64,000 nucleotides of DNA from Lunularia cruciata (GCA_948567375.1 OX419758.1:53769473-53833472), one strand, 5' to 3'; numbered from the stretch's first letter, positions 24,180 to 35,560 are shown. Program-made: numbers and translations. Notes: generated by a model not told the origin, from the letters alone.

Positions 24180-26100
24180 AATTTCAAGGAGAAAGTGGTG
24201 GGAGGAAGAGGATGATTGTGCAAAGGTTGAGGAAGATAAACATAAAATTGATTTTCATAAATGAAGTCATAAAAGGAAATCAAGTGAAATTATTGATAGA
24301 CCCTAGAGCAACAAAGAATTTCTTATCTCACTTTGTTGCAATAAGGTTGGAGATGGAACTAAAGTAGGATGAGAATGAAGAAGAAGTTACCTAATAGTCA
24401 GACAAAGAGAATTGAATAACTACCTAGAAAAGTAACACTATCTATTAGAGAGTATCATGAAGAAATTGAGTGGCATAAACATAAACATAAAATTGATCTG
24501 ATCTTAGGCATACCATGGATAGAGCACTATAATTCCACAATATATTATAGAAGGAAATTAGTGAGAACTAGTCAATGGAAGATATTTGGAGATAGTGAAA
24601 GATCTCAAAGGTAATAATTGCCTCTTTATGTCTATGACAATAGCTATTGGTAAGGCAAATAGATGTTTCATGGGTTTAATAAAAAGAAGTCCAGGTTATA
24701 TAACTTGATGGACAAATTCTTGAGAATTTGAAGAGTGTGGTCTATGAGTTTCAAAATATCTTTCTTGATAATTTACTCTCAAGATTACCACCAAAAAAGA
24801 GAGTGGATCATAAAATCAAGATACTTCCTCAAAAGACATCTCCGTATAAGGCCCCATATTGACTTTAATCTCATGAGTTGGAGGAGTGCAAGGCTCAAAT
24901 TGAAAATATGCTACAAAAGGGTTTATCTATATCACCATATAGGGCTCTTGTCTTGATTGTGAAGAAGGAAGATGGTATGATGAAAATATGCATTGACTAT
25001 TGGGATCTAAATAAAAAAATAATGAACAAAAAATACCCATTACCTTTACTCAATGACCAATTTGATCATCACAATGGGGCAAAATACTTCACCAAACTCA
25101 ATCTACAGAGTGGTTGCAACCAAATCAGATTGTAGAGGAAGACATACACAAAATAACCTTTTGAACAAGGTATGATCACTTTAAGTACCTAGTGAATGCC
25201 GTTTGGCCTCACCAACACACTAGCCACTTTTATGAGTTTGATGAATGACATATTTTATCTATACTTGGATAAGCTTGTTATCTTTTCCTAGATGACATCT
25301 TAGTCTACAATAGGATAATAAAAGAGTCCAAGCAATAAGTTTTCTACATTCTACAATAGAACCAATTGTATACCAAAGTCTCAAAGTGTGAGTTTGGCAA
25401 GTTTGAAGTAGATTACTTATGGCATAGAGTAAGTGTAGAAGGTATCCAAGTTTTAACAAGTAAAATAGGCATCATTCAATATTAGGGTGCTCTAGAAGAT
25501 CAAACTCAACTCTAGAGATTCTTGGGATTGACTTGGTTTTATTGTCAATTTAACAAGGACTTTTCTAAGGTTTCATAACTCTTAACAACACTACTTGGCA
25601 AAGAGAAGATGTGGATATGGTGAACCGCTCAAGAATTGGCCTTTTAGGAATTGAAAGATGCATGACTACATGCACCAATCTTGTAATGGTATGATCCTAC
25701 ATGTCCAATCAAGTTGACCATAGATACATCATGCATTGCAATAAGAGCAATACTACAACAAGAATGGAGTGACAAATGGTGCCTAGTTGCATATTTCTCT
25801 TGAAAGTTATCTCGGGTGGTATACAACTATCACACCACCAAATGAAAAGAGTTGGCTATTGTCCTTATGACCAAGCATTGGAAGCACTACCTTGGCGAGA
25901 AGGCCTTTGTAGTAGAGATAGATCACAAACCACTTGCCTATCATGAGACGCAGAAAGATCCATCACGTAGGCAAATTTGTTGGGCAGAATGGAGATAATA
26001 GTTCAACATAATAATCACATATGTAAAGAGCAAGAAGCAATTTGTATATGCATTCACCAAGATGCCTTTGGTGAACAATTTGGCTGTAGAGGTCAAGATG
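24180..26100 (+). pseudogene. C0 protease, reverse transcriptase and RNase H region
   Basis: Protease context KLLIDPRATKNFLSH lies near 24280-24340. RT text follows in the open stretch 24878-25135, ALVLIVKKEDGMMKICIDYW, then YPLPLLNDQFD and AKYFTKLNLQSG. RNase H equivalents lie at about 25680-26060. The order and spacing repeat C1. Broken. Confidence 0.8.
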
Positions 26101-26129
26101 AACCTATACTTTTGGTTGAGGATTCTTAC

Positions 26130-27431
26130 TACTATGAAGATTGACCCATAAATTGTAGGAGCTCAATTATCCAAAGGTGTAATTAGGACCCAAGGACTCA
26201 CTTTTGTGATGGCAAGCTGTGGATCCCAAATGCTCTAGACTTACAAATGTTATGATTCTACCATCATAGTTCATGTTAGAGTAAACAAGACCTTAAATTT
26301 AGTCAAATGTCATTACTATTGGCTCACAATGAGCAATGATGTGATGGAATATGTTCAAAATTGCATACTCTATCAACAAAATAAAGCCTCTAATTAGGTT
26401 TTCATAGGTATCCTTCAACCTCTCCCTACTCCTACATTCGTAGCAAGTCAAGATGGATCTGGTTTGTGAATTGCCCAAGACCACCTCAGGTTTTGACCCC
26501 ATTGTAATCTTTGAAGACCAACTTAGCAAAATGATTCATGTGTGTTTATGACCAAGGATTTGACTACACCACAATAGCTCAAGTGTACTTAGTTGTGGTC
26601 TTTTCTCACCATGGATTGTCTTGAGTGCTCATCACCAATCAGGCCACTCAATTCACTAGTTTGTTTTAGAGAAAAATCTTTAGCATCATCAAAACCAAAC
26701 TTGCCATGTCCATAACATACTATCTACAAACTAATGGACAAATAGAGCGGGCTAATTGCACTATGAAGGACATGCTCTAGTGTGTCACCTTAGAGGAGAA
26801 GGGTGGGACACATTACTTCTACTAGTGAAGTTTTCTTATAACAATGTAATGAATGTATCTATATAGGTCATATAGTTCTTCCTCATGAATGGAGAACATC
26901 CTTTGAGGTTGGTAAAGATTTGTCTAATGGCTACAAAAATTAATGTTGTCAAAATTTTTGTTTCTAGAATCCAAGAGGGTGTGGAAAACACCAAGAATAG
27001 GTTACATATAGCCCAAAATTGGTGAAAACAATATGTGAATGCACATTTCAAGCACATGGAGTTCAACATTGAGGATCAAATGCGGCTATCCACAACCAAC
27101 ATTATGGTGGTTTTCCCTCATAAGCTAAAACCTTGTTTTATTTGCCCTTTTCCTATCATTTGTTGAATTGGAGCAATGGCCTATCACCTCAAGCTACCGC
27201 AACATATGAAGATCCATCTAGTATTTCATATTTCCTTGTTATATAGATATGTGTCTTGAATACCCACTTTCCTTCCATATAAGAAGCTCAACTTGTTCAA
27301 CACTCATTGATGGCATGAAGGAAGATGAAGTCAAAGGCATTCTCTAGAAATTCATCTGTGGTACCTACCATCCACTTATAGAAATTTTTTCCATTGGAAA
27401 GGGTACTTATTATATGAGGCAACATGGGAGC
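26130..27431 (+). pseudogene. C0 integrase region to the A insertion
   Basis: Aligns with C1 20640-21584 and 22259-22620. Visible landmarks are the zinc-binding start near 26260-26340, core text near 26450-26800 and the unbroken GGCTATCCACAACC junction at 27084. The chromodomain end reads GAGGCAACATGGGAGC, where A enters. The C0 chromodomain tail continues at 33077. Confidence 0.78.
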
Positions 27432-27852
27432 TCTAAAAGACCAAAACCGAGGAGAGAAATAGGAGTATGGAAACTCACATTGGGACTTGAATGAGGGAAA
27501 ACTTCAAATGCCTAGCATGAGCTTTGGCCTTGGTATTTATAGGTAGCATACAAGACTCTTGAAGCTTCTCAAGAAGCTTCCTTGAGCCGCTTTCTTGGAG
27601 TGCAAGCCAAGTTAACTAGGAAGCTTCTCAAGAAGCTTCCTTCTAGAAGCCGCCTACTTGGCGTGCAAGCTAAGCTAGTTAGAAGCTTCTAGAAGCTTCC
27701 TTCTAGAAGCTACCTGCTTAGGACACAAGTTAACTAGTTGGGAAGCTTCTCAAGAAGCTTCTTAGATGCTTCTAGAATATTCTAGGCTATTTTGTCTTAG
27801 TCTCTACTTCGTAAGCCCAACTAACTTCGTCTCTAAACTCCATATTGTTACA
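27432..27852 (-). repeat. A 3' LTR
   Basis: 421 bases, about 97% like 32649-33071. It carries a TATA box (TATAAATA on the minus strand, 27534-27541). Upstream of that are four clusters of GAAGCTTC/TTCTAGAAG-type inverted pentamers between 27559 and 27785. Confidence 0.93.
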
Positions 27853-27866
27853 TATTCCCCCGCCGC
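27853..27866 (-). other. A polypurine tract
   Basis: The minus strand reads GGCGGGGGAATA directly before the 3' LTR, a purine run in the right place to prime plus-strand DNA synthesis. Confidence 0.65.
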
Positions 27867-27929
27867 TTGTTGGTGACGTCCTTATTGCCAGTAAAGCTTC
27901 AAAGTCCTTGATGGCCATCTGTGCATTTT

Positions 27930-29260
27930 GGAGGTGAGAGAGAGGTTCCCATGTGGCATCATGAAGGGGATACCCTTTCCAAATGACCTTGTACTCCGTA
28001 TGTTGGCGACGGCCTCATTGAATATGGCGACGTGCAAGGATACAATCAACTTTGTACTCCTCATGATTATTGATAGGGAAAGGAAGAGGGAGAGGTTGGA
28101 CTCGAGAGGAAAAGGAAGAAGGGTTAGGAACAAAGGGTTTTAACTTGGAAACATGAAAGATAGGATGGATACGCATGTGACAAGGTAAGGCAAGTTGATA
28201 AGCAACAAGAGAGATAATGTGGGTGATATCAAAGGGTCCTATCCAATTAGGAGCAAGTTTATGAACTTGGGTATCAAGTGGGAGAGGGAGGTTACTAGAG
28301 GATAGCATGACTTTATCACCAACTTCAAAGGTGACTTCACGACGATGATGGTCCGCATATTGTTTTTGGCAATTCTGAGCAACAAGGAGGTGAGATTTGG
28401 CTTGTTGGAGAGATTGGGATATAGTGGTCAAGAATGTAGAAGTATGAGGAACCTGAGAGGGAGGAGGAGCAAGAAGAGAATCTGGAACAAGCGGATCTTG
28501 GCCAAAATTGAGAAAGAAGGGAGAAAATCCGGTACTTGCTTGTTTGGAATTGTTGTAGGCAAATTCTACAGCTGCAAGACATTCATCCTAGTTGGTATGG
28601 TGGACATTGACAAAGGCCCGCAACATATCCTCCAATGTACGATTGGCACGTTTGGTTTGTCCATCAGTTTGAGGATGATAGGCCATGGATAAAGCAAGCT
28701 TGGTGCCAAGTATTTGGAAGAGTGCTTGCCAAAACTTCCCGATAAATCAAGGATCTCGGTTGGAGATGAGTACACGTGGCATCCCATGATGCTTGAAAAC
28801 ATTGTCAAAGTAGATTTGTGCTAAGGTTGGAGCATCCACAATATCACAAGTTGGTGCCAAGTGGATTTGCTTAATAAGCTTATCCACAAACACCACAATT
28901 ATGGTGTGTCCTTGTTTTGTCTTTGGCAAGGATGTGATGAGATCCAAGCTCACATGCTCCCAACAAGCGGATGGAATGGCGAGTGGTTGAAGGAGTCCAC
29001 TCGGGTTCTGGTTGTTGGCCTTGTTCCGTTAGCAACTTTCACATGATCAAACAAAGTCTTGAACATCTCGTGTCATGTTGGGCCACCACCATTGGCATTG
29101 GAGGGTGCCCAAGGTCTTGTCCACTCCCATGTGACCAGCTATTGGTAAATCATGGGCTTCTTGAAGGCGCACAAGTCAAAGATCACCTTTGGCTGGAACA
29201 TAGATCTGGCCTGCATGGAATAAAAGGCCTTCCTTGAAAGAGAAGGTGTTGTACTCCTTG
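27930..29260 (-). pseudogene. A integrase and chromodomain region
   Basis: The frame at 28747-28953 reads MSLDLITSLPKTKQGHTIIV and KHHGMPRVLISNRD (catalytic core). The frame at 28015-28431 gives HKLAPNWIGPFDITHI (GPF-type module), IHPIFHVSKLKPF and the chromodomain start EEYKVDCILARR. The chromodomain end follows at about 27930-28000. The zinc-binding part lies near 29000-29200. The combination is diagnostic of chromovirus integrase. Broken. Confidence 0.87.
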
Positions 29261-29269
29261 TTGCGTGCT

Positions 29270-30000
29270 ATCAGACGACTGTGTACCATTTGGAAGAAGG
29301 GATCTTGTTGTAGAGCTGATTGAAACTCATTATGGACCTTAGGGTCAATGGACACCATTGTAATTGCCGCCGTGATGAGAGGAAGATCCTTCAAATCAGG
29401 TTGTTGTGATAGAGCATCGGGGATGACATGGAACCGACCTGGTTTGTACGCAAGTTTGATGTCAAACAATTGGAGTTGCTCTTCCCATTGATGATGTTGA
29501 CTCTTCATGTGCTCCAAGTGTAAGGTCTACAACAATGGTTTTTGATCAGTTTGCATGATCACTTGTTTCCCCAAGAGATAATGCCTCCATACCTTGGTGG
29601 CATATACCATTGCAAGTTTTTCCTGATCTCAAGCAAAGTAATTTCTTTCAGCTATATTTAGTCAGCGAGACACAAAGGCAATAGGATGTAGTCCATCTGG
29701 AAATTCCTGTTGCAACACAACTCCAATTGCAAAGTTTGAAGCATCAAAATCAACCACACAAGGTAGTTGAGGATCATATGGTTGAAGAATAGGTCTTGAA
29801 GACACCATATGCTTTAACTTCTGGAATGCTTCTTCATGCTTGGTGGTCCATTGGAAGCTCGAGTTCTTTCCCAAGAGGTCAGTCAATGGTGCAGCCACGT
29901 GAGATAATAGTGGATGAACCGTCGGTAAAAACTGGTCAATCCATTGAATGCTCATACTTCTGTAGCATCCTTTGGGGTAGGCCAATCAGTAATGGCCTTG
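29270..30000 (-). pseudogene. A RNase H region
   Basis: The frame at 29662-29985 includes KNSSFQWTTKHEEAFQKLK, then LPCVVDFDASNFAIGVVLQQ, the start of gypsy RNase H. The frame at 29176-29517 includes QHHQWEEQLQLFDIKLAYKP and PDALSQQ, its end. Broken. Confidence 0.85.
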
Positions 30001-30930
30001 ATCTTCTCTTCTTCCATCTTGATCCCCTCTGATGAGATCTTATGACCCAAGAAGGTAACCTCCTTCTGCCAAAAAGTACACTTTGACTTCTTGCAGTAAA
30101 ATTTCCACTATCGTAGTCATCTTAGGACTTCTCGCACATGATTCTTGTGTTCTGCCTCTGTCCTACTATAGATTAAGATATCATCTAAGAACACTACCAC
30201 GGACTGATCCAGTAGTCCCTCCAACACCCGATGCATCTGATCCATGAAGACTGCTGGAGCATTAGTGAGTCCAAATGGTAGAACTCTCCACTCAAAATGT
30301 CCTTACCTTGTGCAAAAGGCAGTCTTTTGCACATCCTCTCCTTGAATAGGAATTTGCCAATAGCCGCTACAAAGATCCAGCTTGGAAAAGTAGCGTGCTC
30401 CACTTAATTGGTCCAGCAGGTTGTTGATTTGAGGCAAGGGATATGCATTCTTCACGGTTTGCTTATTAAGCCCATGGTAATCAATATAGAAATGAAGTCT
30501 TCCATCCTTCTTTGGAACAAATAGTACCGGTGCTCCCCACGGAGAGGTACTATGTTGTATGAAATCCTTCTCCAACAACTCTGTAAGTGTTATTCACAAC
30601 TCCTCCAACTCCTTTGGTGAGAGCCGATAGATTGGTCTACTCACTAGAGTACTCCTTGGAAATAACTCAATCTTGAAGGGCATACCTTGATCAGAGGGTA
30701 ATCCCTTTGGCAGATGATCCAGAAACACATCTGCAAACTTTTGAACTATCCAATCAACCGTTGCTTGATGCGGCACATGGCCCTCCTCAGATTGTTCTTG
30801 TGCAATCGGCTTGATCCACACCGCGAATACAGACTTATCTTCCTCCAAAGCTTGCTCTATGGCTGCTTCATTAACAAACTTCCCTTCTAGGGACTCATCT
30901 CTCTTCCAAGCTTGCTCCATGGTTGCCTTC
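30000..30930 (-). pseudogene. A reverse transcriptase region
   Basis: Frames at 30594-30920 and 30303-30578 carry the RT entry (FADVFLDHLPKGLPSDQGM) and fingers and palm blocks ([52 protein letters not shown]). The YxDD-region lies at about 30180-30240. Standard Ty3/gypsy RT. Broken. Confidence 0.88.
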
Positions 30931-30971
30931 TTAGCAAACTTCCCATCTTGGGACTCATCTCCCTTCCGGAT

Positions 30972-31451
30972 TTACTCTATGGCTACCTTCTCAACAAACT
31001 TCCTATCTTGGGACTGACTATTCTTAGGTGTCTTACTCAGAGGTGCCAGACAACCTAATCGGAAATTCCTACCTTGGTGTTGTACTTGAATTTGACGTCG
31101 GGTCCAATCAAATTGAACCTTATGACGTTCAAGCCAAGGTAGACCCAGAATGATATCATAGTGTAGAGGTGCCACTACAAACCTCATACACTCCAAATAC
31201 TCCTTCACAATCTTGAAGGTAAAAGGATGCAAGGTGCGGAATGCAGAACCTTTTCTACCATCCGCCATCATCAAACTACTTCCAATCATGGGCTTGATAG
31301 GAATACCCAATTCCTTTGCTACTTGCATAGATATGCAATTCTCTGAACTTCCAGAATCAACCAAAATCCTACAACCCCAATTAGATATCATACCTTGCAA
31401 GTGAAGCAAACTTGCATAGGTCGAGCCTTCAATTCTATTGGAACTAATCAA
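30972..31451 (-). pseudogene. A protease region
   Basis: The open stretch contains GCRILVDSGSSENCISMQVA, an aspartic protease active site, then IILGLPWLERHKVQFDWTRR, the conserved following block. It matures Gag-Pol. Downstream is a serine/lysine-rich linker into RT with a roughly 60-base imperfect repeat (30860-31010). Confidence 0.88.
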
Positions 31452-31480
31452 GCTCCCAGTAGGCGGCTTGAAATCTCCTA

Positions 31481-32420
31481 CTAGGATTCTTTGTTTCCTT
31501 GATCATTCTGTTCTACAAACTCCATCTGGGCAACTTGTTGAGGTCGCCCATTCCTAAGTGGACATTCAGCAATGCGATGTCCAACTTGGTGACAATAAAT
31601 GCAACCTCCATTTTGTTGTAATCTTTCTCTATCTGCTATGCCAAGTGGTCTTTGTTGGATAGCATCAATCTCCATTGGTACCGGTTCTTCCACTCGTGGT
31701 AATGGTAGGTTTTGTGTAGGTCAAGGTCGAGACCAAGTTGTCGCAACTAAGGAATCAAAATGCTCAGCCAATTGCATGGCTTCTTCTATGTTCTGTGGCT
31801 CTTGCATGGTCACCTCCAATCTAGTTTGTGACTTCAATCCTCACACAAATCGATCCAGAACTTCACCTTCTTGGATATCTGGAATTTGCATGATGATATT
31901 CTAAAATTGTGTGATGTAGCTTCTCACTAAGCCAATCTACCTCAACTCCGCCAATTTATCTCGTGCAGCTCGGGTGGCATTTATAGTCTGAAATTGACCA
32001 AGTATTGCATCCTTGAATTCTGCCCATGTCAAAATTGGTGTAACAATTTGTTGTTCAGCTCTTTCTACTCGGAATCGCCACCAACATTTTGCCACGCCAT
32101 CCAATTGGCTAGAAGCCAAGAGAATTTGTTTCTGCTTGTCTTGAAGATTGGTGGCTTCAAAGTAACGTTCACAGTCAAACACAAAATTCTCCCCTGTGCT
32201 TGGAAGATTCTTGCCTTCAAACACCTTGGGTTTTGGAAATCGAATGCAATCTTCTCCATCTCAAACTGGCGCTCTGTCTAACTGTTCTTGTCGTTGCTGG
32301 TCTTGTTCATCCAACAATCGAGTAAGATGCTCAATTAGTTGTTGCATTGCAAGGATAACATCTGGTATTGCCGCCATTGCTACTACTCTATTCCACAACC
32401 CTCAATTTATCTAGTTGATT
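31481..32420 (-). pseudogene. A gag region
   Basis: The capsid part at 31937-32224 reads FVFDCERYFEATNLQDKQKQ, then CWWRF and WAEFKDAILGQF, like plant Retrotrans_gag domains. A canonical CX2CX4HX4C knuckle, CIYCHQVGHRIAEC, lies at 31562-31603. Gag assembles the particle and the knuckle binds RNA. Broken. Confidence 0.87.
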
Positions 32421-32636
32421 AATACATAGATACAACACATCCACCATTCTCCATAAGTTACAACTGGAAGTAGCAAGGGTTCCTCTGACACGGTGATCAT
32501 AAGTAGAAAATCCTGCCCAAAGCGTGAGGTGATGAATTGTGTAAAACGATGCTTTGGTAATATCTGGACATGAAAGTCCCAATGGTTTGGCGGAAGTGGA
32601 TTTGGTGGTCCATAAATTCCATCCATCCCATTCTTG

Positions 32637-32648
32637 CTCTGATACCAA
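32637..32648 (-). other. A primer binding site
   Basis: The minus strand reads TTGGTATCAGAGCAAG right after the 5' LTR. TGGTATCAGAGC is the usual initiator tRNA-Met site of plant LTR retrotransposons. Confidence 0.88.
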
Positions 32649-33071
32649 TGTAAAAGACCGAAACCGAGGAGAGAAATAGGAGAATGGAAACTCACATTGG
32701 GACACTTGAATGAGGGAAAACTTCAAATGCCTAGCATGAGCTTCGGCCTTGGTATTTATAGGTAGCATACAAGACTCTTGAAGCTTCTCAAGAAGCTTCC
32801 TTGAACCGCTTTCTTGGAGTGCAAGCCAAGTTAACTAGGAAGCTTCTCAAGAAGCTTCCTTCTAGAAGCCGCCTACTTGGCGTGCAAGCTAAGCTAGTTA
32901 GAAGCTTCTAGAAGCTTCCTTCTAGAAGCTACCTGCTTAGGGCGCAAGTTAACTAGTTGGGAAGCTTCCCAAGAAGCTTCTTAGATGCTTCTAGAATATT
33001 CTAGGCTATTTTGTCTTAGTCTCTAATTCGTAAGCCTGACTAACTTCGTCTCTAAACTCCATATTGTTATA
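32649..33071 (-). repeat. A 5' LTR
   Basis: 423 bases, TGTAAAAGACC to ATTGTTATA on the plus strand. TATA box (TATAAATA, minus) at 32753-32760. Transcription would run leftward into the primer site and gag. Confidence 0.93.
32777..32960 (-). promoter_or_regulatory. Heat-shock-element-like arrays in the A 5' LTR
   Basis: Upstream of the TATA box are repeated GAA/TTC pentamers in alternating orientation. The best is at 32900-32917, AGAAGCTTCTAGAAGCTTCC read as four abutting units nGAAn-nTTCn-nGAAn-nTTCn. Other clusters lie at 32777-32802 and 32839-32871. Three or more abutting alternating units is the textbook binding site for heat-shock transcription factors. The 3' LTR has the same array at 27681-27700. 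That they respond to heat is inference. Confidence 0.6.
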
Positions 33072-33169
33072 GGAGCCTATAGCTCACTTGATCATGCACA
33101 TGTGCTAGTGCAATCTTTTGAGTAACAACTTTGCAATAAGGACAATTGCATCTTAAACAGGAGGAAGCT
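33072..33169 (+). pseudogene. C0 chromodomain tail and polypurine tract
   Basis: After A and its GGAGC duplication, C0 continues with GCTAGTGCAATCTTTTGAG, matching the end of the C1 chromodomain frame (22643-22660). The purine run ACAGGAGGAAG then lies at 33157-33167, directly before the 3' LTR. Confidence 0.75.
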
Positions 33170-33721
33170 TGTATACCATTAGCTAGACAAATTATCAAGA
33201 GGTGGCAATTGGCTTGGTAATACCTTTAGAGATGTTATACACAATGGTTTGAGTAGATCAGATATAGATGTTACCTAAAGAGGACTTTCACTAATAGAGC
33301 AAAGGCCAAAAACACACTAAAAACTTTAGAGCTAATTTTAGAGGCCTAAACAAAAGAATTAGGCCTCAAAAAATAGTGTGTTGCTTCTTTTAGAGGCATA
33401 AAGGCATTGCCTTCTTCTCCTTTGTTTATCTCAATTGAGATCTTTCAATGGCACTTCATCCTTGTTGTTTTGAGCTTCTTATAAGAAGATTTCCCCAAGA
33501 TTCACTTTGTTTGACAAACCAAATAGGACAAGGATTGACATATCACCAATCTATGCAACTAATCTAAAGGTGTAGCTCTCTTTGATTGGATCCTCTTTGC
33601 TATGTAATAAAGGCAAGGCGCTCCTTTAGGGCATTGGAGTATTGAGGAATTAACCTTATATTTTCTTTTGTTTCTTCTCTTGTGTTTCTATTGGGGTTTC
33701 TTGTATCCTTAGGACATAACA
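33170..33721 (+). repeat. C0 3' LTR
   Basis: 552 bases aligning with 15068-15668 and with the C1 LTRs, ending GGACATAACA. D sequence resumes at the next base. Confidence 0.82.
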
Positions 33722-34130
33722 ACTAAACATTCTAATCCATAATCTTGATCTTGGTATTTTACTTGAGTTTTTCATCAACCCAATCAAATTGGAGACTATG
33801 ATGTTCAAGCCAAGGAAGTTTAAAAATGGTATCATAGTGTAGGGGAGCTACTAAAAATCTCATATACTTTGATTACTCTTTCTCAATCTTGAATATAATA
33901 GGATGTAAGGTACAAAATACAAAACCTTTTCTACCATTGGCCATGATGAGATTCCTATCTAATAAAAACTTGATAGGAATATATAATTTGTATCTCATGG
34001 ATATATAATTCTCAAAACTCGCACAATCAACTTAAATCCTACAAGCATGGTTAGATATCATAGTTTGCAAATGAATCAAACTTGTTTAGGTCAAGCCTTA
34101 AATTTCATTAGGAAAGGTTCAAATTCCCAA
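33722..34130 (-). pseudogene. D protease region
   Basis: Aligns with 31050-31430 of A: ACCCAATCAAATTGGAGAC against TCCAATCAAATTGAACC, and the GTATCATAGTGTAG block of both. It is the continuation of D after C0. Broken. Confidence 0.75.
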
Positions 34131-35280
34131 TAAGTGGCTCAATATCTCATATAAAGACTCTTTTTTTCCTTGATCTTCATGCTCCAATAACTCCAATAAG
34201 GAAATGGGTCAAGGTTGTTTATTCCTAGTTGAATATTTGGCAATGAAATGTCCAATTTGGCAATAATAGAAAAACCACCATTTTGTCTCAATCATTCTTT
34301 GTTTGTAAGAAAAAGTGATCTTCATTGGATAATATCAATCTCCATGTGCCAACTCCTCTATTTTTGTGTGATGTGTTTTTTTATTCTAGGAATATTTGGG
34401 TTGAGACCAAGTTATGGCAATCAAGGAATCAAATCTCTTGGCCAATTTCATTTCTTCCAAATATCTAGTCTTACGCATGGTTACTTCCAATTTGGTGCAT
34501 GGTTTCAAGCCTCTCACAAACCAATCAAGAGTTTCAACTTCTTATATCTCTAGAATTTGTATCATTTTGTTTTGGAATTGAATGATGTAGCTCTTCATAA
34601 AACCAATTTGCCTTGGTTTCTCCAATCTATCTCTTATGGCTTGCATAATTCATTGCTTGGAACCTATCAATTATTTTAATCTTGAATTCTTCCTATATTC
34701 AGATTGATGCAATAATTATTGTTGAGCATGCTTTACTTAGAATTGCCACCATAGCTTTACCACTCCATCTAATTGGCTTAGATCCAAGAAGATCTATCTG
34801 TGTTCATCTAGAAGATTAGTAGTAGCTTCAAAGTACTGCTTACAATCAAATATGAAGTTCACTACTACACTTGGTAAATTATTGTCTTCAAATAGCTTAG
34901 GGTTTGGGAATTGCAATTTATTCTCTTTCTCTCAAAAAATCACTCTCTATTTGTTGATGTCTTTGACCCTCATGATCTCTCTTTTCCAAAAATTAAGTAA
35001 GATGCTCTATCTATTGTTGCATAGCAATGATAGCTTTGTGCATCATTGCTATGGCTACTATTCTACCAAAATACTACTTTCAAATGTTTAGGTTAACAAT
35101 AAATTCAAAACATCCACCACTCTTTGTAAGTTAAAACAAAAAGATCCATGGTTTATCATACAAGGTAATTGCATTTAGAAAATTTTGACCAAAGCATGAA
35201 ATGATGTTTTAGTAATACATGGAGATAAAAGTCCCAATGGTTTGGAGGAAATGGATTTGGTGGTCCATAGATCCCATCTA
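34130..35280 (-). pseudogene. D gag region and leader
   Basis: Aligns with 31480-32640 of A, including the knuckle area (near 34230-34270) and the capsid area (near 34600-34950, GCTTGGAACCTATCAATT... against the A block at 31990). Broken and AT-enriched. Confidence 0.72.
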
Positions 35281-35291
35281 TTCCATTCTTG

Positions 35292-35303
35292 CTCTAATAC
35301 CAA
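35292..35303 (-). other. D primer binding site
   Basis: The reverse complement reads TTGGTATTAGAG next to the 5' LTR start, one base from the A site TTGGTATCAGAG. Initiator tRNA-Met type. Confidence 0.7.
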
Positions 35304-35560
35304 TGTAAAAGAAGAAGGAGAGAAATAGGAAAATGGAAGATCGTTAGAACTCTCAAAAAGAACACAAATCCAAATTCTTATATTCAATTAGGTTGTGGTA
35401 TTTATAGGCAACCTAGGTACAAGGCTCTCAAGAAGCTTCCAAGGAAGGTTTCTTTCAAAAATCACCTTACTTGGGATGTATGCTAAGTTAGATTTCACCT
35501 TGGCATACAAGCTAAGCTAGTTGTTTATTTGGAGTACAAGCTAAGCTAGCAGTCAACTTG
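35304..35560 (-). repeat. D 5' LTR (recognisable part)
   Basis: Starts TGTAAAAGAAGAAGGAGAGA and aligns with the A LTR and with the D 3' LTR through GGTATTTATAGGCAACC (TATA box) and the CAAGCTAAGCTAG repeats. Beyond about 35560 the sequence becomes G-family. Confidence 0.75.

Larger units (their letters stand above)
27432..33071 (-). mobile_element. A: youngest complete-length chromovirus
   Basis: 5640 bases on the minus strand with LTRs of 421 and 423 bases and a perfect target duplication GGAGC (27427-27431 and 33072-33076). It also has a primer site matching initiator tRNA-Met, a polypurine tract, and gag-PR-RT-RH-IN-chromodomain in order. By eye the LTRs differ at about 13 sites plus one 2-base gap, near 3%. 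At commonly used plant rates that is roughly one to several million years. CpGs are still common, unlike in its surroundings. The coding region is broken, with on the order of ten breaks. Length and layout resemble the compact Reina-like chromoviruses, though the lineage is not proven. Confidence 0.93.
15068..33721 (+). mobile_element. C0: chromovirus inserted in D, itself carrying C1 and A
   Basis: Plus-strand Ty3/gypsy element. Its own sequence lies at 15068-16455, 23263-27431 and 33072-33721, with C1 and A occupying the gaps. The D sequence on either side is contiguous when compared with A (GTGCTAG at left, ACTAAACATTC at right, against GTGCCAGACAACCT in A). The flanking 5-mers GCTAG and ACTAA match at three positions, with two transitions, so they look like an aged target duplication. 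Order: LTR, gag, PR, RT, RH, IN, chromodomain, LTR. Broken. Confidence 0.85.
4889..35560 (-). mobile_element. D: old chromovirus, host of the nested insertions
   Basis: D is related to element A throughout. Its parts lie in two blocks separated by C0. The left block has the 3' LTR (4889-5095 plus 11799-12030, split by F), chromodomain, integrase, RNase H and reverse transcriptase (12050-15067). The right block has protease, gag, primer site and the recognisable part of the 5' LTR (33722 to about 35560). The order read on the minus strand is LTR, gag, PR, RT, RH, IN, chromodomain, LTR, standard for Ty3/gypsy chromoviruses. It is the oldest layer of the nest, heavily broken and CpG-poor. Confidence 0.8.

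Noticed and set aside
27559-27785. GAAGCTTC-rich inverted repeats as a hairpin miniature transposon
   Set aside because: They lie inside the A LTR, are shared by both A LTRs and the solo LTR, and have no target duplication of their own.
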